64,000 nt of DNA from Bartonella melophagi K-2C (GCF_000278255.1 NZ_JH725082.1:147904-211903), one strand, 5' to 3'. Shown: positions 18,745 to 27,969, counted from the first letter of the stretch. Numbers and translations are program-made. The notes: generated by a model not told the origin, from the letters alone.

Positions 18745-19203
18745 ATGAATGGTGCTGATATAGCTTATAGTAAATATATTTTAGTAGATGGTGCACGTTT
18801 TTTACAAGTTGGTGCATTAGTTTATCGCATAAAGAATGGAAATCTTGAATTTCTCCTTATTACCAGCCGAGGATCTGGTCGGTGGATTATACCAAAAGGA
18901 TGGCCAATTCCAAAGAAGTCTTTTTCACAGGCTGTATTGCAAGAAGCTTTTGAAGAAGCTGGAGTGCGGGGTGTCGTGGGGAGATTTCCTGTAGGCACAT
19001 ATGAATATGAAAAATTAGATTTACCGGTAGAAAAAAACAGTAAGTTCTGTGTCTATGTTTTTGCTGTACTTTATTCTTATCAAGAAAAAAAATGGCCAGA
19101 ACAAAGTCAGCGTATGTATGAGTGGGTTACAGTATCAGAAGCGGTAAAACGTGTCAATGAACCACAATTAAAGGAAATCTTACTGTGTTATAAACCATGT
19201 TAA
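18745..19203 (+). CDS. Nudix hydrolase
   Basis: A 152-residue single-domain protein resembling the diphosphoinositol polyphosphate phosphohydrolase-like Nudix proteins of Rhizobiales (GRWIIPKGWP then the Nudix box). The box starts at Gly52 and retains Glu67, Glu70, Glu71 and Gly73 of the catalytic helix. The first conserved Glu is Lys58 and the conserved Arg is Gln66, so activity may be altered. The substrate is unknown. It probably shares a transcript with the UbiH-type gene. Confidence 0.88.
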   Translation: MNGADIAYSKYILVDGARFLQVGALVYRIKNGNLEFLLITSRGSGRWIIPKGWPIPKKSFSQAVLQEAFEEAGVRGVVGRFPVGTYEYEKLDLPVEKNSKFCVYVFAVLYSYQEKKWPEQSQRMYEWVTVSEAVKRVNEPQLKEILLCYKPC

Positions 19204-19205
19204 AA

Positions 19206-19244
19206 ATAGTGCATGGTAATTTGTTTTATACACTATCTTTTTTT
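19206..19244 (+). terminator. Probable rho-independent terminator after the Nudix gene
   Basis: The stem ATAGTGCAT/ATACACTAT (one mismatch) has a 13-base loop and is followed by C and seven Ts. It begins 3 bases after the stop codon. Confidence 0.6.
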
Positions 19245-19520
19245 ATCGATCACTTGCTAATATAAATGCTATAAAATTGTCATTTGAAAAAATAGACAAA
19301 AATACAAATTATTTAAAATTGGCGCTCGTATAATTGTGCAACCAAGATAATAAAAAAAGAAAAGTAGTTTGGATAGTAAAGTAATTTAAACTTTAAAAGC
19401 CCTATATTCCTTTATTAAGCATAAATATCAAATTAAACATGGATTGGAACTTGTCAGTAATACAAGGATTAATTATTGCGCGCAGAATAGAAAAGAATCG
19501 TTTAAATAGATGGTGATAAG
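19245..19520. other. AT-rich intergenic stretch with nothing recognisable
   Basis: Between the Nudix terminator and the broken membrane gene I see no reading frame, RNA gene or repeat. The region from 19204 to the tRNA-Ser at 20053 is unusually gene-poor for this chromosome and includes the decayed frame at 19521-19849. Confidence 0.5.
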
Positions 19521-19849
19521 ATGAGATTAGGTGAAAATTTTAGATTAATTACTTTTCTTGCAATAACGATTTGTATTTCATCTGTAGTTATAGTTTCACC
19601 ATATAAGATTTTCTATGACCCTTATTATAAACGCCAGAGTCATTGGAAGTTTAAATGATAGTATTTCAGAGGCAATTGCCACAATTCTTGCGACTTGTGG
19701 TTATATTGTCCTACCAGGGTTTGGTCCAATCATCGTAATGGATAGGTATAGCGCTTTCTGTTGGTATATTAACTGGTGCAGTAATAGGGTTAATAATAGG
19801 TGCTATTATCGGTATAGTTTTTAGTTTTATGAATCATTGGCAATTTTAA
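19521..19849 (+). pseudogene. Frameshifted small glycine-rich membrane protein
   Basis: Three overlapping frames read as one membrane protein if one or two single-base indels are assumed. First, MRLGENF plus a hydrophobic segment to about 19619; then from 19615 a frame reading TLIINARVIGSLND, SEAIATILATCGYIVLPGFGP to about 19740; then, after a shift near 19741, a glycine-spaced helix (GILTGAVIGLIIGAIIG) ending MNHWQF with TAA at 19847-19849. No single frame is longer than about 69 codons. I do not recognise the family. An intact short gene at 19521-19658 (45 codons) is an alternative. Confidence 0.4.
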
Positions 19850-20052
19850 TTTTTCATTATAATACCAAACCATTAAATAAGGGCAGTGGAATTGTTAGTT
19901 TTAATTGAAATAGCTTATAGAAAAGTATATGGCTTAGTAGTTAGAATTAATTAAGTTTAAAGCATTAATTAAAATACTTAAAATCGTATTTAAGTAATTG
20001 ACCTTTTCGAAGAAGCTTGTAAAAAGTACCTATTAAAAAAGCGTATTTTTTT

Positions 20053-20142
20053 GGAGGGGTGGTCGAGCGGTTTAAGGCACCGGTCTTGAAAACCGGCGTG
20101 CAGGAGACTGTACCGTGGGTTCGAATCCCACCCCCTCCGCCA
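20053..20142 (+). tRNA. tRNA-Ser(TGA)
   Basis: A 90-base class II tRNA with acceptor stem GGAGGGG/CCCCTCC, anticodon arm CCGGT-CTTGAAA-ACCGG with anticodon TGA, a long variable arm (CGTGCAGGAGACTGTACCG, about 19 bases), T arm GTGGG-TTCGAAT-CCCAC and encoded GCCA. Confidence 0.96.
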
Positions 20143-20292
20143 CTAAGGGTTGCACAACCTATAATGTATTTATTTTTAAGGTTATGTAAGTAAGATAACT
20201 AAGGTTAGAATCTAAGCAATTTTTTTGTTATAGGTATGACTATAATCGTTCCCCTCCCCTAATCCGAGAAAACACAAACAACAGGTAAAAAT

Positions 20293-20322
20293 AAAAGCTC
20301 TATCATATGATGGAGCTTTTTA
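20293..20322. terminator. Terminator after the porin gene
   Basis: AAAAGCTCTATCA and TGATGGAGCTTTT form a near-perfect palindromic hairpin (one mismatch) 25 bases beyond the minus-strand porin stop. A-runs and T-runs flank both sides, so it could work in either direction. Confidence 0.75.
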
Positions 20323-20345
20323 AATAACTTGAGTTGTACAATAAA

Positions 20346-21467
20346 TTAGAATTTATAAGCGACACCAACCCGAAAATCATTGGTCTGGTAGGCAAGTTCT
20401 AATTTATCCTTAGCAAATTTCTGTTTACCAAAATCTGAGTAGCGATATTCCGCACGTAAAATGACATTGTCAACCATCGCAAAATCAACACCGCCACCAA
20501 GAGTATAACCTACCATTATTTTTTTATCTGATAAGTTAGAAGAACTTATTTCGTGACCTTCCATTTCAATTGATCGTGAAAAGATATTTTGAATCTGCGC
20601 ATAAGCAACACCGCCAGCAATATAAGGCACAATACGATCAGCTGCAAAACCTATACGTACTCGTGTAGCACCAGACCATTTTTGTTTTAAAGTGTTACTA
20701 TAAACTTTAGTAACTTCCGCTGTTTCATCTACTTGCTCTGTTTCCCTTATATGCCTTACGGGCAAAGCTGACCTATTATTTTGTTGTTGTGAATTATGTG
20801 ACTGTGTTTCTGTAGAATTTTGAACTTGTGATTGTACTGATTCCTCCTGTGTCCGTTTTGTTCTAGCACCCCTCGTACTCCGTCCTGAAGATATATTGCT
20901 TGCATTCTTTAACGCAAATGCATGTTCATGTGATTTACGCCTTTCACTTTCTGTGTCTGATCCTTCTTCTATTTCTTCTACCTCTTCTATTTCTTCTAGC
21001 TCTAATGCTTCAAATTTTATTTTAGCAACAATTTTTTTATCCTGTTTATTAGACCAAACGATATCTGTATCAACACCTAGAATAAGACTATTCCCTAGAT
21101 CAACGTTGGCTCCTGTATAAAGACCACCCATGAAACCAGAAAGTTGAGGCAATGTATCTTTCTCAACTGGAGTCCATTCTCTCGTACTGGGACCTTTTTT
21201 AGCGTATAAACTGATCCCCGTTTTACCTGAAAAGCCACCAATCTGCCCTCCAAGATAAAAACCACTCCAAGAGAAAGTTGGTGCAGAAATAACTGGTGGA
21301 ACATCAAAATTAGGACTCATTTCAACAGGTGATGAAATTTGCCTTGATGCTTGAGGAGCTGAAACAACGGGCCTCGACTCTCGAGGTACCATAATATCTG
21401 CCGCTTGTGCTACAGAAGCTGTAAATAGAGTGATGATAGATGTGCTGATTAAACATTTTGTGTTCAT
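20346..21467 (-). CDS. Hemin-binding protein/Omp25-31 family outer membrane porin
   Basis: An outer-membrane beta-barrel of the Bartonella Hbp (Pap31-like) family, which binds hemin at the cell surface. A signal peptide (1-22, ending SVAQA) precedes an alanine/proline-rich spacer and the family entry motif FSWSGFYLGGQIGG (65-78). The barrel ends with NDFRVGVAYKF, a terminal Phe as in outer-membrane barrels. At 373 residues it is about 100 longer than most Hbp proteins, because of an insertion at about 153-256. That insert starts with a Glu-rich repeat (EEIEEVEEIEE) and continues Ser/Gln/Asn/Arg-rich, probably as a surface loop. Which numbered Hbp it is remains uncertain. Confidence 0.85.
   Translation of the reverse strand: MNTKCLISTSIITLFTASVAQAADIMVPRESRPVVSAPQASRQISSPVEMSPNFDVPPVISAPTFSWSGFYLGGQIGGFSGKTGISLYAKKGPSTREWTPVEKDTLPQLSGFMGGLYTGANVDLGNSLILGVDTDIVWSNKQDKKIVAKIKFEALELEEIEEVEEIEEGSDTESERRKSHEHAFALKNASNISSGRSTRGARTKRTQEESVQSQVQNSTETQSHNSQQQNNRSALPVRHIRETEQVDETAEVTKVYSNTLKQKWSGATRVRIGFAADRIVPYIAGGVAYAQIQNIFSRSIEMEGHEISSSNLSDKKIMVGYTLGGGVDFAMVDNVILRAEYRYSDFGKQKFAKDKLELAYQTNDFRVGVAYKF
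20963..21004. repeat. 18-bp imperfect tandem repeat inside the porin gene
   Basis: The plus strand reads CTATTTCTTCTACCTCTT followed by a second near-copy, CTATTTCTTCTAGCTCTA. The period equals six codons and encodes the EEIEEVEEIEE segment. Copy-number change would keep the frame and alter loop length. Confidence 0.6.
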
Positions 21468-21498
21468 GAGTTACTCCGAAGATAATGTTGAGAACCAC

Positions 21499-21513
21499 AT
21501 AATGATACATTAT
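21499..21513. promoter_or_regulatory. Candidate operator-like inverted repeat in the porin leader
   Basis: ATAATG-ATA-CATTAT is a perfect 6-3-6 inverted repeat 32 bases upstream of the porin start codon, in a place where a repressor could act. Hbp genes are known to respond to heme and iron, but I cannot assign this site to a particular regulator. Confidence 0.3.
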
Positions 21514-21898
21514 CCTCATTACATAATCTTTTCAAAAAGAGCTATAATAAAAATGACACAATCATAAAAAATAAGTTCTATAGAACTTTAAATAGTGAAC
21601 TTGCTTATAAGTCAGGAAATTATTGACTACTAGCTTTTAGCAGATTTCGATTATTGATACAGATCAGCTTAGAAATGTGTGAGGATATTTTTTAGCATGC
21701 TCAGGAGGTACTTAAAATTAAGGGCTAATAAAGATATATAGTAACGTATTGATTTCACATCAGAAAAATTTTTGTCACAAAATTTACAAAATTATAAAAA
21801 TATTGTAACAGGTGGAATATGAGCGGGGAAATTAACACGTTAGATTATTAAAAAGAAAACTTTTTTGTTTAATTTAAATTAGATGTGAAAGGTGCTCT
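21514..21898. other. Divergent regulatory region between the porin and sodC
   Basis: About 385 bases without a reading frame. It must carry the sodC promoter and probably the distal part of the porin promoter. Apart from the inverted repeat at 21499-21513, I see no clear -10/-35 pair that stands out from the AT-rich background. Confidence 0.5.
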
Positions 21899-22408
21899 AT
21901 GAATAAAGTTTTTCCCTTATTAACATTACTTATGCTTTTATATTCTAGCATTTTTGCTTTAGCAGAATCAATTCAAGTAACAATTTATAGGCTGGAAGAA
22001 AACGATCTAAAGAAACCTATTGGTAAGGTTACAATTCAAGAAAATGAATATGGTTTGATTTTTATACCAGATTTGTCTTCATTGCCAGAAGGTTTTCACG
22101 GTTTTCACGTACATATGTATCCTTCATGTGATCCGAAAGATGGTGTAATTGGTGGTGCTGCAGGAGGGCACTATGATCCACAAAATACCAATAAACATCT
22201 TGGACCTTACAATATAAATGGCCATCTTGGTGATTTGCCCATGCTTTATGTTGACGCACAAGGTCGAGCAACCATGAGTGTCCTTGTTCCACGTATTAAA
22301 AAACTTACTGAAATTAGAAACCGTTCGTTGATGATTCACGTAGGAGAAGACACTTTTTCGTCGTTGGGTGGAGGCGGTGCGCGTTTAGCGTGTGGTGTTA
22401 TAAAATAA
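21899..22408 (+). CDS. sodC: Periplasmic Cu/Zn superoxide dismutase SodC
   Basis: Detoxifies superoxide in the periplasm and protects intracellular pathogens from the host burst. A signal peptide (1-22, ending FALA) precedes the mature chain. All metal ligands are present: Cu ligands His70, His72 and His147, the bridging His91, and Zn ligands His100, His109 and Asp112. The disulfide pair is Cys77/Cys165, and the active-site Arg is Arg162 in GGGARLACG. The 169-residue length is normal for bacterial SodC. Confidence 0.96.
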   Translation: MNKVFPLLTLLMLLYSSIFALAESIQVTIYRLEENDLKKPIGKVTIQENEYGLIFIPDLSSLPEGFHGFHVHMYPSCDPKDGVIGGAAGGHYDPQNTNKHLGPYNINGHLGDLPMLYVDAQGRATMSVLVPRIKKLTEIRNRSLMIHVGEDTFSSLGGGGARLACGVIK

Positions 22409-22435
22409 TCACAATGTTCTCATTTTAGCTTTCTG

Positions 22436-22463
22436 CCCATATTTCTTTTAAAAGAAATATGGG
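22436..22463. terminator. Perfect 28-base palindrome after sodC
   Basis: CCCATATTTCTTTT and AAAAGAAATATGGG are exact complements with no loop base. It lies 28 bases after the sodC stop and is probably the sodC terminator stem, although the following sequence (GTGAAATTAT) lacks a T-run. Confidence 0.45.
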
Positions 22464-22514
22464 TGAAATTATAAAGGTGGTATTTATTCATTTCTTTTAA
22501 AGGTAAATTAAAAG

Positions 22515-22557
22515 AAAAATGCCATCTTTTTTATACTTTAAAGAAGGTGGCATTTTT
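22515..22557 (-). terminator. Terminator at the end of the suf operon
   Basis: AAAAATGCCATCTTT and AAGAAGGTGGCATTTTT form a strong stem with a short AT loop; it overlaps the sufT stop codon region. On the minus strand the 3' arm runs into a T-rich tract, as expected for the end of suf transcription. Confidence 0.7.
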
Positions 22558-22957
22558 AGTACCATCCAGTAGCGATTTGTGCTTCTTCTGACATACAATC
22601 GGGTGTCCATGGTGGATCAAATGTCATAATCACTTCAACATATGAAACACCTTCAACTGTATTTACAGCATTTTCTACCCACCCTGGCATTTCACCTGCT
22701 ACAGGGCAACCAGGCGCAGTGAGTGTCATTTCGATTTTTACTGAACGATCGTCTTCAATATCAACGCGATAAATTAGTCCTAGGTCATAGATGTTAGCAG
22801 GTATTTCTGGATCATAAATCGTTTTAAGAGCAGAGATGATATCATTCGTCATACGCTTAATTTCAGCTTTTGGAATTGTTGATATACAAGCTTTTTCTTC
22901 TTCATTTTTTATGTCGACAGATTCACTAGAGAGACATGCTTCAATTGGTTTAACCAT
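22556..22957 (-). CDS. sufT: SUF Fe-S assembly protein SufT (MIP18/DUF59 family)
   Basis: A 133-residue MIP18-domain protein implicated in Fe-S cluster maturation. The domain runs from about residue 34: IISALKTIYDPEIPANIYDLGLIY, then TLTAPGCPVAGEMPGWV with the conserved cysteine, and FDPPWTPDCMSEEAQIATGWY at the C-terminus, as in SUF-linked SufT. The first ~30 residues are variable. Its start overlaps the sufS stop by 8 bases, which places it firmly in the operon. Confidence 0.92.
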   Translation of the reverse strand: MVKPIEACLSSESVDIKNEEEKACISTIPKAEIKRMTNDIISALKTIYDPEIPANIYDLGLIYRVDIEDDRSVKIEMTLTAPGCPVAGEMPGWVENAVNTVEGVSYVEVIMTFDPPWTPDCMSEEAQIATGWY

Positions 22958-24194
22958 TAAAAAATTTCCTTGCTTTTTCCAATGCTTCTACTAATTGATC
23001 AATATCCTCATGATTATTATACATAGCTAATGATGCACGACAAGTAGATGTTAAACCAAAATGCTGCAATAAAGGTTGCGCGCAATGTGTTCCTGCACGT
23101 ATGGCAACCCCCTGCCGATCAATAAACATCGCGATATCATGTGCGTGAATACCTTCAATTTGAAAAGATATAATAGCACCTTTATTTGGAGAACGGCCAT
23201 AAATGTGTAATGATTTAACGGTTTCAAGCCCTTCATGTGCATAGGTTGAAAGTGCCATTTCATGCGCGTAAATAGCGTTTCTATCCTTCTCTTGTATATA
23301 ATCAATGGCAGCTGCTAACCCAATAGCTTCTACTATAGGAGGAGTGCCAGCTTCAAAGCGGTATGGAAGACTATTATAAGAAACTTTATCAATTGTTACT
23401 TCGTTAATCATTTCCCCTCCTCCCTGAAAAGGGCGCATTTCTTCTAGCCGACATTTTTTGCCATAAAGAACACCAATACCTGTAGGTCCATAAATTTTAT
23501 GACCAGTAAAAACATACCAATCACAATCAAGATCTTGCATATCAACCGTTAAATGTACAGCTCCCTGAGAACCATCAATAAGTACAGGAACAGCATTTTG
23601 GTGGGCTAGCTTAATCATTTCTTTGATAGGAGGAACAGTCCCTAATATGTTGGACATATGGGTAATCGCAACAAGCCGTGTTTTATCACTTAAAGCTTTT
23701 TGGAACTCTTTAATGTGTAAAATACCATTTTTATCAACTGGCACAAAAATAAGTTTAATACCTTTCTGTTCACGGATAAAATGCCAAGGAATAATATTTG
23801 AATGATGCTCCATAATTGTGAGAATAATTTCATCACCTTTACTCAATTTAGGCATGCCCCAACCGTAGGCTACAGTATTAATAGCCTCTGTCGCGCTTTT
23901 CGTAAAAACAATTTCTTGAGCTGATTGAGCATTTAAAAAAGCACGAACTGTTTCGCGAGCATCTTCATAAGATTGTGTTGCCGTATTTGATAAAAAATGT
24001 ATTCCTCGATGCACATTGGCGTAATGGCACTGATAGAAATTATTCATTGCATTAAGAACTGATTGAGGTTTTTGAGCAGATGCTCCACTATCCAAATAAG
24101 CCAATCGTTTACCGTAAATATCACATTGTAAAATAGGAAAATCACATCGAATTGCTTCTGCATTATAATTCAATGTTTGTCCGTAATTTTCCAT
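22950..24194 (-). CDS. sufS: Cysteine desulfurase SufS
   Basis: PLP enzyme that takes sulfur from cysteine for the SUF scaffold. It is 414 residues. PLP Lys233 lies in FTGHKIYGPTGIG, and the active-site Cys371 is in RAGTHCAQPLL, the group II desulfurase loop. MEHHSNIIPW and SNILGTVPP are further family marks. It follows sufD after 9 bases. No SufE or SufU partner gene is next to it. Confidence 0.96.
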   Translation of the reverse strand: MENYGQTLNYNAEAIRCDFPILQCDIYGKRLAYLDSGASAQKPQSVLNAMNNFYQCHYANVHRGIHFLSNTATQSYEDARETVRAFLNAQSAQEIVFTKSATEAINTVAYGWGMPKLSKGDEIILTIMEHHSNIIPWHFIREQKGIKLIFVPVDKNGILHIKEFQKALSDKTRLVAITHMSNILGTVPPIKEMIKLAHQNAVPVLIDGSQGAVHLTVDMQDLDCDWYVFTGHKIYGPTGIGVLYGKKCRLEEMRPFQGGGEMINEVTIDKVSYNSLPYRFEAGTPPIVEAIGLAAAIDYIQEKDRNAIYAHEMALSTYAHEGLETVKSLHIYGRSPNKGAIISFQIEGIHAHDIAMFIDRQGVAIRAGTHCAQPLLQHFGLTSTCRASLAMYNNHEDIDQLVEALEKARKFFNG

Positions 24195-24203
24195 TTTTAT
24201 GCC

Positions 24204-25478
24204 TTAAATATTCTTTTTTAACCACTCATCAATGATACCACCCAAAATAGCTTGAATATTATCTTGCTTGATGTCATCAATTAATTCAGAAATAAATCCT
24301 TTAACTAAAAGCTCACGAGCAATTTTAAGAGGGATACCACGTGCCATAAGATAAAAGAGGTATTCATGATTGATTTTAGCAACTGTCGCGCCATGACCAC
24401 ATGCAACATTATCAGCAAAAATTTCTAGTTCAGGTTTTGCGTTAAATTGTGCATCATCAGAAAGAATGAGGCTATTACAAGCCATGCGTGCATCTGTATT
24501 TTGGGCTTTTTGTGCAACATGTATCATCCCTTGGAAAGCACCATACGCCTTATTTGTAACAACATTACGTATAATTTCTGTAGAAGTTGATTTTTTTTCA
24601 ATATGACGAACAGTCATTGTAAGATCACTGTGCGTTTGCCCAGATAATAAATTTATTGCCCGTAGTTGAAAATTAGATTCTTGCCCTTGCAATTCAATAT
24701 CAATTTCTTGGCGGTTAAGCTGGCTACCTATATTAACCGCGTAAAGCGATAATTGAACATTTTTATCAAGCACTGCGTGAAATCGACTAAATTGTGTAGA
24801 ATCGAAGCTCCTATCTCGGATAAGAATCCACGTAACATTACTATATTCTGCAGCATGTAATGAAAATATCGAGCTGGTAAAAGTATCTTTATTGCCACCA
24901 ATTTGGCGCTCAATTATCATAGTCTGACTGTTTTTGCCAATTTTAATGTCTGAAAAAATATGTGATTGCCCACCCATTTGAATATTTTGCAATTCAATTG
25001 GATTATCTAATTTTGTATTTTCAGGAATCTGTAAAAGCCAACCATCTGTAACAAAAGCTGTATTTAATTGTGCAATAAAATCTTTATCTGTCGTGACTTG
25101 ATTTATTTTTGCATGATTTTCTTTCAATGCATCTGCAAAACTTTCTACTATGACACCTGCTATTTGTGATGATGTACGTATTTTGCCGTTTTCAATAGAA
25201 AAGACAATATTTTCTGAAAGTAATGCATCAATCAGTTGCTCATTATTTATTTCTGAAAAGTCACTAATAGATTTTAATAAAGTACGTAGATTAGTATAAT
25301 GCCAGTTTTCAATTTTACGGGAAGGAAGCCCCGTTTTTTGAAATAATTCAATGGCCTGCTTACGTATTGTTTGCACTGCCCTATTGCCAGGTAAATGATC
25401 CATACGTTGGATAAATTTATTGATAATATCCTTTTCGATAGCTGTCAATTTTTGCTGTGAGTCTATACTCATATTCAA
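24204..25478 (-). CDS. sufD: Fe-S assembly scaffold protein SufD
   Basis: Partner of SufB and SufC in the SufBC2D scaffold. The 424 residues carry the C-terminal beta-helix core with CGHGATVAKINHEYLFYLMARGIP, where SufD has its conserved His, and a SufB/D helical ending. The N-terminal half is variable, with the KIENWHYTNLRTLL motif typical of SufD. It begins 5 bases after sufC. Confidence 0.95.
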   Translation of the reverse strand: MNMSIDSQQKLTAIEKDIINKFIQRMDHLPGNRAVQTIRKQAIELFQKTGLPSRKIENWHYTNLRTLLKSISDFSEINNEQLIDALLSENIVFSIENGKIRTSSQIAGVIVESFADALKENHAKINQVTTDKDFIAQLNTAFVTDGWLLQIPENTKLDNPIELQNIQMGGQSHIFSDIKIGKNSQTMIIERQIGGNKDTFTSSIFSLHAAEYSNVTWILIRDRSFDSTQFSRFHAVLDKNVQLSLYAVNIGSQLNRQEIDIELQGQESNFQLRAINLLSGQTHSDLTMTVRHIEKKSTSTEIIRNVVTNKAYGAFQGMIHVAQKAQNTDARMACNSLILSDDAQFNAKPELEIFADNVACGHGATVAKINHEYLFYLMARGIPLKIARELLVKGFISELIDDIKQDNIQAILGGIIDEWLKKNI

Positions 25479-25483
25479 TGGCC

Positions 25484-26239
25484 TCAGGCTGTTTTACTGA
25501 TAATGTCAGCATATCCATTTTGTTCTAGATAAAGCGCTAGTGTTTTATCTCCACTTTTAATAATACGGCCTTGATAAAGGACATGTACTGTATCTGGAAC
25601 AATATAATCGAGCAAACGCTGATAGTGAGTAATGACCAAAAATGAACGTTCTAAATTGCGGAGTTTATTAACGCCATTGGCAACAATTTTTAATGCATCA
25701 ATGTCTAAACCAGAATCTGTTTCATCTAGAATACAAAGAGTGGGTTCAAGAAAAGCCATTTGAAGAATTTCAGCTCGTTTTTTTTCTCCACCAGAAAAGC
25801 CAACATTCAATGGGCGTTTAAGCATGGCCATATCTATTTCAAGTTTAGAAGCAATTTCTTTTATACGTTTAATAAATTCAGGAATTTTAAGCTCTTCATT
25901 ACCACGGGCTTTACGCTGAGAGTTTATTGCAACTTTTAAAAATTCCATTGTTGCAACACCAGGTATTTCCATTGGATATTGAAATGCTAAAAAAATACCA
26001 TACACTGCACGTTCTGCTGGATCCATTTCTAAAATAGATTGTCCATTATAAAGAATATCGCCTTCTGTCACTTCATAATCATTATGACCAGCAAGTACAT
26101 ATGATAAAGTAGATTTTCCTGCTCCATTTTGTCCCATAATGGCTGCAACTTCACCGTTTTGAACAGTTAAATTTAAACCGCGAATAATTTCTGTATTGGT
26201 TCCAACAATACGGGCATGCAAATTTTTTATTTCTAACAT
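25484..26239 (-). CDS. sufC: Fe-S assembly ATPase SufC
   Basis: ABC-type ATPase of the SufBCD complex, cytoplasmic. Of 251 residues, Walker A is GQNGAGKST (36-44), and the family-specific FLAFQYPMEIPGV, signature FSGGEKKRAEILQ and Walker B CILDETDSGLDIDAL are all present. It is separated from sufB by 64 bases. Confidence 0.97.
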   Translation of the reverse strand: MLEIKNLHARIVGTNTEIIRGLNLTVQNGEVAAIMGQNGAGKSTLSYVLAGHNDYEVTEGDILYNGQSILEMDPAERAVYGIFLAFQYPMEIPGVATMEFLKVAINSQRKARGNEELKIPEFIKRIKEIASKLEIDMAMLKRPLNVGFSGGEKKRAEILQMAFLEPTLCILDETDSGLDIDALKIVANGVNKLRNLERSFLVITHYQRLLDYIVPDTVHVLYQGRIIKSGDKTLALYLEQNGYADIISKTA

Positions 26240-26303
26240 AATTTAATCCTGGTCTTGCTGTTTTGTAATCTAACTTTCATCAAATTTACCAAATACACGA
26301 GAA

Positions 26304-27815
26304 TTAGCCTACACAACCTTCAAGGCTGATAGCGATGAGCTTTTGCGCTTCAACAGCAAATTCCATAGGAAGTTTTTGAATGACTTCTTTTACAAAACCA
26401 TTAACAATTAATGCGATAGCTTCTTCTTCAGGAATTCCCCTCTGCATCACATAAAAAAGCTGATCATCAGAGATTTTTGATGTTGTTGCTTCATGTTCAA
26501 AGTGAGCCGTTGCATTTTTTGCTTCAATATAAGGAACTGTATGAGCACCGCAATTGTTCCCAATTAATAAACTATCGCATTGAGTAAAATTACGTGCATT
26601 TTGCGCTTTTCTATGTGCTGTGACTTGCCCTCGGTAAGTATTATTTGAAAAACCGGCAGAAATACCTTTAGAAACAATACGACTTGATGTGTTTTGACCC
26701 AGATGGATCATTTTAGTACCAGAATCGATTTGTTGATGACCATTTGCAACAGCAATAGAATAAAATTCTCCACGTGAATTGTCACCACGTAACAAACAAG
26801 ACGGATACTTCCAAGTAATTGCGGAACCAGTTTCAACTTGTGTCCATGAAATTTTGGAATTGTCTCCCCGACAATCTCCACGTTTAGTTACAAAATTATA
26901 AATACCCCCCTTCCCTTCTTTATCACCAGGGTACCAATTTTGTACTGTAGAATATTTAATTTCTGCATTTTTAAATGCAACAAGTTCAACAACAGCAGCG
27001 TGAAGCTGATTTTCATCACGTTGAGGTGCTGTACATCCTTCAAGATATGAAACATAAGAATCTTCATCTGCAATAATCAATGTTCGTTCAAATTGGCCTG
27101 TATTGCGTTCATTAATCCTAAAATAGGTTGAAAGCTCCATAGGGCAACGAACTCCTTTAGGGATATAAACGAATGAACCATCTGTAAAGACAGCAGAATT
27201 TAAAGCAGCATAATAATTATCACCAGCTGGTACAACTGTTCCTAGATATTCTTTAATAAAGGCAGGATGTTCAATAATTGCTTCTGAAATAGAACAAAAA
27301 ATGACACCGGCACGTGCTAATTCTTTTTTAAATGTCGTCACAATAGAAACAGAGTCAAAGACTGCATCAACAGCCACTTGTCCTGATCCATAAATATTAT
27401 CATTAAGAGGAGAATGATCAGCTTGTTTTCTTACTCCTGCCAAGATTTCCTGTTCTTTAAGAGGAATACCAAGTTTTTCATACGTTGCTAATAATTCAGG
27501 ATCAACTTCATCTAAAGATTTTGGTCCCGTATGATTTTTAGGAGCAGCATAATAATAAAATTCTTGAAAATTAATTTTTGGATATTCAACACGCGCCCAC
27601 TGAGGCTCTTCCATTGTAGTCCAACGATGAAAAGTTTGTAAACGCCAAGCTAGCATCCATTCAGGTTCATTTTTTTTTGCAGAAATGAATCGGATAATAT
27701 CTTCATTTAAGCCTTTTGGTGCTTTATCCGTTTTAATATTGGTTTTAAAGCCATATTTATATTGATCAACGTCTATCTCACGTACCTGGCGTATCGTCTC
27801 TTGTACTGCCGGCAT
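26304..27815 (-). CDS. sufB: Fe-S assembly scaffold protein SufB
   Basis: Main scaffold subunit on which clusters are built. The 503-residue length is typical of alphaproteobacteria. Conserved blocks include [31 protein letters not shown], the [22 protein letters not shown] segment (named by its ends, about residues 263-284) and the C-terminal [26 protein letters not shown]. It is the first suf gene after the NifS-type desulfurase; 154 bases separate them, enough for a separate promoter. Confidence 0.97.
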   Translation of the reverse strand: MPAVQETIRQVREIDVDQYKYGFKTNIKTDKAPKGLNEDIIRFISAKKNEPEWMLAWRLQTFHRWTTMEEPQWARVEYPKINFQEFYYYAAPKNHTGPKSLDEVDPELLATYEKLGIPLKEQEILAGVRKQADHSPLNDNIYGSGQVAVDAVFDSVSIVTTFKKELARAGVIFCSISEAIIEHPAFIKEYLGTVVPAGDNYYAALNSAVFTDGSFVYIPKGVRCPMELSTYFRINERNTGQFERTLIIADEDSYVSYLEGCTAPQRDENQLHAAVVELVAFKNAEIKYSTVQNWYPGDKEGKGGIYNFVTKRGDCRGDNSKISWTQVETGSAITWKYPSCLLRGDNSRGEFYSIAVANGHQQIDSGTKMIHLGQNTSSRIVSKGISAGFSNNTYRGQVTAHRKAQNARNFTQCDSLLIGNNCGAHTVPYIEAKNATAHFEHEATTSKISDDQLFYVMQRGIPEEEAIALIVNGFVKEVIQKLPMEFAVEAQKLIAISLEGCVG

Positions 27816-27969
27816 CAGTTTTCTCCATTCTTGCCGGTGTTAAGGACCGGTGATTAAAGATCTTTTTTTACAAGACCAAAGCGAGTACTTCAGTCTTTAA
27901 ATTATATGCAAAAGAGGAAAATTTCAATCAAGCTTTAAAATTAGCTTGAATTTTTTTTAATGACAAATT

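Noticed and set aside
20146-20158. GGTTG-CA-CAACC repeat after tRNA-Ser
   Set aside because: Too short and lacks a T-run; not a convincing terminator or attachment site.
20053-20345. Possible integration site at tRNA-Ser
   Set aside because: No integrase, no direct repeat of the tRNA 3' end and no phage gene visible in the window.
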